9,561 bases of DNA, taken from the NCBI GenBank assembly GCA_029939445.1, contig JAOZSY010000094.1, positions 1 to 9,561 on the forward strand, given 5' to 3'. The DNA is from Bacteroidales bacterium (GTDB lineage Bacteria; Bacteroidota; Bacteroidia; Bacteroidales; UBA1556). The notes below the pieces were generated by a model. The model did no database searches and was not told where the DNA came from. It saw nothing but the letters and a program-made list of their open reading frames with translations. The position numbers were made by a program, and so were the translations under genes. Shown in pieces: positions 7,233-9,561 of the stretch (position 1 is the first letter of the stretch; every line of letters starts with the position of its first letter).

Positions 7233-7622
7233 CTAAAACTTTAATTTAGTACGCATATTATCAGCTCTCTCACGATAGCGATTTAATTGATCTTTTTCAG
7301 GGTCAATGCCTTTTGGACGAGATTTGCCGCTTTTATTATACTCATCATTACGATAAAGCATAAATTGACAAATACGCTTAAATGCCTCTCGTTGGTCAAA
7401 AGCAGGAAATTGGGATAATTCGGTAGTTACTTTATCAGTAAAAGTATCTTTATCGTTTTCAAATATTTTTAAAACTTCTTTACGCTCTTTACGTGACATA
7501 TTGAAATCATGGTCAAATACTTTGTCTACCCATTTACGCTCAGTTTTGTCTACTTCGCCATCTACACCAGCAATGGCAACCATTCCTGCATAAATAATTT
7601 GTTTATAGTTAAATTCTGCCAT
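7233..7622 (-). CDS. TerB-like (tellurite-resistance-type) family protein
   Basis: A 129-residue soluble protein with no signal peptide or membrane segment. The helical N-terminal part carries the acidic pattern MVAIAGVDGEVDKTERKWVD (14-33), characteristic of TerB/DjlA-type domains that are thought to bind metal ions. A further helical part (41-95) and a basic, polar tail (about 96-129, rich in Lys and Arg) follow. No other ter genes (terC, terD, terZ) are nearby, so tellurite resistance should not be inferred; single TerB-like proteins are widespread and mostly uncharacterised. The ATG at 7622 is the first in frame and fits the domain start. It ends just before a strong intrinsic terminator and appears to be its own transcription unit. 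Confidence 0.75.
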   Translation of the reverse strand: MAEFNYKQIIYAGMVAIAGVDGEVDKTERKWVDKVFDHDFNMSRKERKEVLKIFENDKDTFTDKVTTELSQFPAFDQREAFKRICQFMLYRNDEYNKSGKSRPKGIDPEKDQLNRYRERADNMRTKLKF

Positions 7623-7643
7623 TTTAAGATTATTTTAAGATTA
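7622..7643. repeat. 11-bp tandem repeat upstream of the TerB-like start
   Basis: TTTTAAGATTA occurs twice head to tail (7622-7632 and 7633-7643), followed by a partial third unit TTTAAAG. It occupies the leader immediately before the TerB-like ATG. It may be simple AT-rich duplication; no function is claimed. Confidence 0.6.
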
Positions 7644-7755
7644 TTTAAAGTTAATTATTTTCTGTTTTTGTATTTGCTAATGTACAATTTTTTTTCATAG
7701 TAAACATATTATTTTTAAGAATGGATATAATTTAATAAATTTTGATTTATTTAAA

Positions 7756-8341
7756 TTATTTATCATTAATTGTTAAAAATAATTTGTCGGCGTAAGTGTC
7801 TATGGTGTAGAGCCCTAACATGTCAAGTATTATACTTGAACTTAGAGAGTCATTAAGTTTATTAATATTAATACTGATTGTATATTTAGTAGTGTCACTA
7901 CCTATATATTGGTATCTATTTTTAGAAAACCCATTTACTTGCTTTGCAATCTGTAACAAACTTGAGTTTTTAAAGTCGATTATTGGAGGCATATATTTGC
8001 AAATAGAGCCCTCCTCAATAATATTTGCTCTATGCATATTAAGTATTGTACTATCTTTAATTTGAATGCTATTTTTCTTTACTTTATTATAAAAAGAGTC
8101 AATTTCTAAATTGCAGGTTTTAATAAGTTTATCGAATACGATTTCTCTACATTCTCTATAATTCAGCGAATCCTTATTCTCAAATAAAATAAAGAAATTT
8201 GTTTTCTTCCATCTATCAGATTTTATAACTGTGTTTTTCTTTTTCTATAGTGTACTCATCCGACCAACATGAATTTACAGATATAGATATTGCAAATAAT
8301 ATAAATATCCTTAATGGAAGACCTATTATTGTATTTTTCAT
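7756..8341 (-). pseudogene. Frameshifted small putative lipoprotein gene, family unknown
   Basis: Two overlapping minus-strand frames together read as one protein. The first starts at ATG 8341 and gives 41 residues with a hydrophobic signal segment and a likely lipidated cysteine (Cys25 in SVNSCWSDEYT), ending at TGA 8218-8216. The second frame is open from 8244 to the stop at 7756 (162 residues) and is closed upstream by TAG at 8247-8245. The overlap 8244-8219 contains two A5 runs (8240-8244 and 8234-8238 on the minus strand). Removing one A joins the frames as IEKENTVIKSDRWKKTNF and gives an intact 194-residue protein. The body has motifs such as CREIVFDKLIKTCNLEID but I recognise no family. 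It may be a true pseudogene, a switchable gene or a homopolymer sequencing error. It is divergent from kdsD. Confidence 0.7.
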
Positions 8342-8420
8342 TTATTTTAGCATTTAGTTTCAAAAGGTAAAGATATTGAATTTATAAAACATTAGTTCAT
8401 ATTTTTCAATAAAACCTAGA

Positions 8421-8450
8421 TTTAAGGTATTAGTATTTTCCATATTTTTG
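8421..8450 (+). promoter_or_regulatory. Candidate Bacteroidota promoter for kdsD
   Basis: TATTTTTG at 8443-8450 matches the -7 element TAnnTTTG. TTTA at 8421-8424, one base off the -33 TTTG, lies 18 bases upstream. Transcription would start near 8457, leaving a short leader of about 16 bases before the ATG at 8473. Confidence 0.45.
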
Positions 8451-8472
8451 CTGTTCAATAAAGATTGTAAGT

Positions 8473-9435
8473 ATGGTAAAAAATGAAATTCAGGAAATAG
8501 CAAAAAAAGTTATCTCAGAAGAGTCAATAGCAATTAGTAATTTGCAAAGTTTTATAGATGATGATTTTTCGGATGCTGTGGAATTAATCCATAATTCTAA
8601 AGGCAGACTTATAATAACGGGTATTGGAAAAAGCGCAAATATTGCTACAAAAATTGTTGCTACGCTTAATTCTACAGGTACTCCATCAATTTTTATGCAT
8701 GCTGCCGATGCCATCCATGGCGATTTGGGAAATGTACAAGATAATGATGTGGTTATGTGTATCTCAAAATCAGGAAATACTCCAGAAATTAAGGTTCTTA
8801 TTCCTTTGGTTAAATCTTTGGGAAATAAACTTATTGCGAATGTAGGAAATATAGATTCTTTTTTAGCACAAAATTCGGATTTGGTATTGAATAGTTCTGT
8901 TGAAAAAGAAGCTTGCCCTAATAATTTGGCTCCAACATCGAGCACTACTGCTCAATTGGTAATGGGTGATGCTTTGGCTGTGGCTCTTTTACAATACCGA
9001 GGTTTTACCGATCGCGATTTTGCGAAATATCACCCCGGTGGAGCTCTAGGAAAACAACTTTATCTTAGAGTAGCCGATCTTTCTGAAAATAATGAAAAGC
9101 CTCAAGTGGATATTAATGCAGATATAAGAAGTATTATTATTGAAATTTCATCAAAGCGACTAGGAACAACTGCTGTACTTGATAATGGAGAGCTTAAAGG
9201 CATAATTACCGATGGCGATATTAGGCGTATGATGCAGAAGCATGATAATCTTGATGGCCTGCTAGCAAAGGATATAATGAGTGCAAATCCTAGTAATATT
9301 GAATCGTCGGAGCTTGCTGCGAAAGCACTAAAAATAATGAAGGAAAAGAATATAACACAACTTCTTGTTGTTAATAAGAGTAAGTACGAAGGTGTAATAC
9401 ATTTACATGATATTTTGAAAGAAGGAATTCTTTAA
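8473..9435 (+). CDS. kdsD: D-arabinose 5-phosphate isomerase (KpsF/GutQ/KdsD family)
   Basis: This enzyme converts D-ribulose 5-phosphate to D-arabinose 5-phosphate, the first committed step towards Kdo for lipopolysaccharide. The 320-residue length is close to the E. coli enzyme (328). It has an N-terminal SIS sugar-isomerase domain (about 35-175) and two C-terminal CBS domains (about 205-262 and 266-320). Motifs visible are GIGKSANIA (50-58), MHAADAIHGDLGN (75-87), SKSGNTPE (98-105) and HPGGALGKQL (187-196). The residues reported as important in KdsD-type enzymes (K59, H88, E111, H193) align here as K53, H82, E105 and H187 with a constant offset of six, so the active site looks complete. 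It is preceded by a promoter candidate and followed after 25 bp by a flavoprotein gene on the same strand, possibly the same operon. Confidence 0.95.
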   Translation: MVKNEIQEIAKKVISEESIAISNLQSFIDDDFSDAVELIHNSKGRLIITGIGKSANIATKIVATLNSTGTPSIFMHAADAIHGDLGNVQDNDVVMCISKSGNTPEIKVLIPLVKSLGNKLIANVGNIDSFLAQNSDLVLNSSVEKEACPNNLAPTSSTTAQLVMGDALAVALLQYRGFTDRDFAKYHPGGALGKQLYLRVADLSENNEKPQVDINADIRSIIIEISSKRLGTTAVLDNGELKGIITDGDIRRMMQKHDNLDGLLAKDIMSANPSNIESSELAAKALKIMKEKNITQLLVVNKSKYEGVIHLHDILKEGIL

Positions 9436-9460
9436 TACTAAGCATAATAGAATAGCATAT

Positions 9461-9561
9461 ATGCAAAATAATAACTACGATTTAATAATAATTGGTGGAG
9501 GAGCTGCAGGAATTATTGCAGCAGGAAGAGCGGCTGAAAAGGGTGCAAACGTATTGCTTTT
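9461..9561 (+). CDS. Start of a FAD/NAD(P)-binding flavoprotein, BaiN/HI0933-like (partial)
   Basis: Only 33 full codons are present before the window ends. They encode a short polar start (MQNNNYD), then a Rossmann dinucleotide-binding fold: strand DLIIIGGGAAG with the GxGxxG motif at residues 12-17, helix IIAAGRAAEKGA and second strand NVLLL. The GRAAEKGANVLLL wording is typical of the HI0933/BaiN family of flavoproteins, annotated as NAD(P)/FAD-dependent oxidoreductases. Other FAD-dependent dehydrogenases share this start, so the subfamily is tentative. It begins 25 bp after the kdsD stop codon, which suggests co-transcription without implying a shared pathway. Confidence 0.75.
   Translation, partial: MQNNNYDLIIIGGGAAGIIAAGRAAEKGANVLL

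Noticed and set aside
7233..7622. Tellurite resistance operon
   Set aside because: Only a single TerB-like gene is present, without terC, terD or terZ neighbours.
7820..8065. Plus-strand frame encoding a hydrophobic 81-residue peptide
   Set aside because: It looks like a small membrane protein, but it lies opposite the lipoprotein frame, whose reading continues sensibly beyond it on both sides. Hydrophobicity is expected from the complement of this AT-rich sequence.
8219..8244. Programmed ribosomal frameshift in the lipoprotein gene
   Set aside because: Joining the frames needs skipping one base (+1) or stepping back two, with no canonical slippery heptamer and pseudoknot seen. A mutation or homopolymer error is simpler.
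8490..8945. Minus-strand 151-residue frame inside kdsD
   Set aside because: It is the antisense shadow of the highly conserved SIS domain.
1..9561. CRISPR array, tRNA/rRNA gene, insertion sequence or defence cluster
   Set aside because: No regularly spaced repeats, no T-loop or rRNA signatures, no transposase motifs with flanking terminal repeats and no known defence domains were found on reading both strands.

Overview
The window looks like chromosomal DNA from a member of the Bacteroidota. The DNA is strongly AT-rich and Shine-Dalgarno sequences are weak or absent. Two sites match the Bacteroidota promoter form (TAnnTTTG with an upstream TTTG-like box). The largest gene ends in a type IX secretion (T9SS) sorting domain, which is confined to this phylum. 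Lipoprotein-type signal peptides and a Kdo-pathway enzyme fit a Gram-negative cell envelope. The genus cannot be named from this sequence.

Layout from left to right. Positions 1-399 hold no gene I can support. A two-gene minus-strand unit follows: a putative DUF2807 surface lipoprotein (929-1651), then a RimJ/RimL-type GNAT acetyltransferase (400-912). A gap of about 450 bases with small hairpins separates it from the main gene of the window, 2106-5555 (+). That gene encodes a 1149-residue secreted protein with a peptide-N-glycosidase F (PNGase F) fold. The fold is interrupted by a T9SS-type beta-sandwich and a LamG domain, and is followed by further beta modules and the T9SS tail.

A convergent gap (5556-5742) leads into minus-strand genes. 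These are rsmG (16S rRNA G527 methyltransferase) and, 9 bp upstream, an alpha/beta hydrolase. A strong intrinsic terminator at 7180-7214 separates this pair from a TerB-like protein gene (7233-7622). Next is a small putative lipoprotein gene (7756-8341, minus) broken by a one-base frameshift in an A-rich tract. Divergently from it run kdsD (D-arabinose 5-phosphate isomerase, 8473-9435) and the first 33 codons of a flavoprotein (9461 to the window end).

Most genes are ordinary housekeeping or envelope functions, and I see no defence, CRISPR, phage or transposon system. The most notable item is the PNGase F-like protein. It keeps the residues aligned with all three catalytic acids of PNGase F, yet its N-terminal domain is split by about 520 inserted residues. 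The likely role, by inference, is cleavage or recognition of N-glycans on glycoproteins outside the cell. The frameshifted lipoprotein gene and the terminator that overlaps a possible hydrolase start are secondary points of interest.
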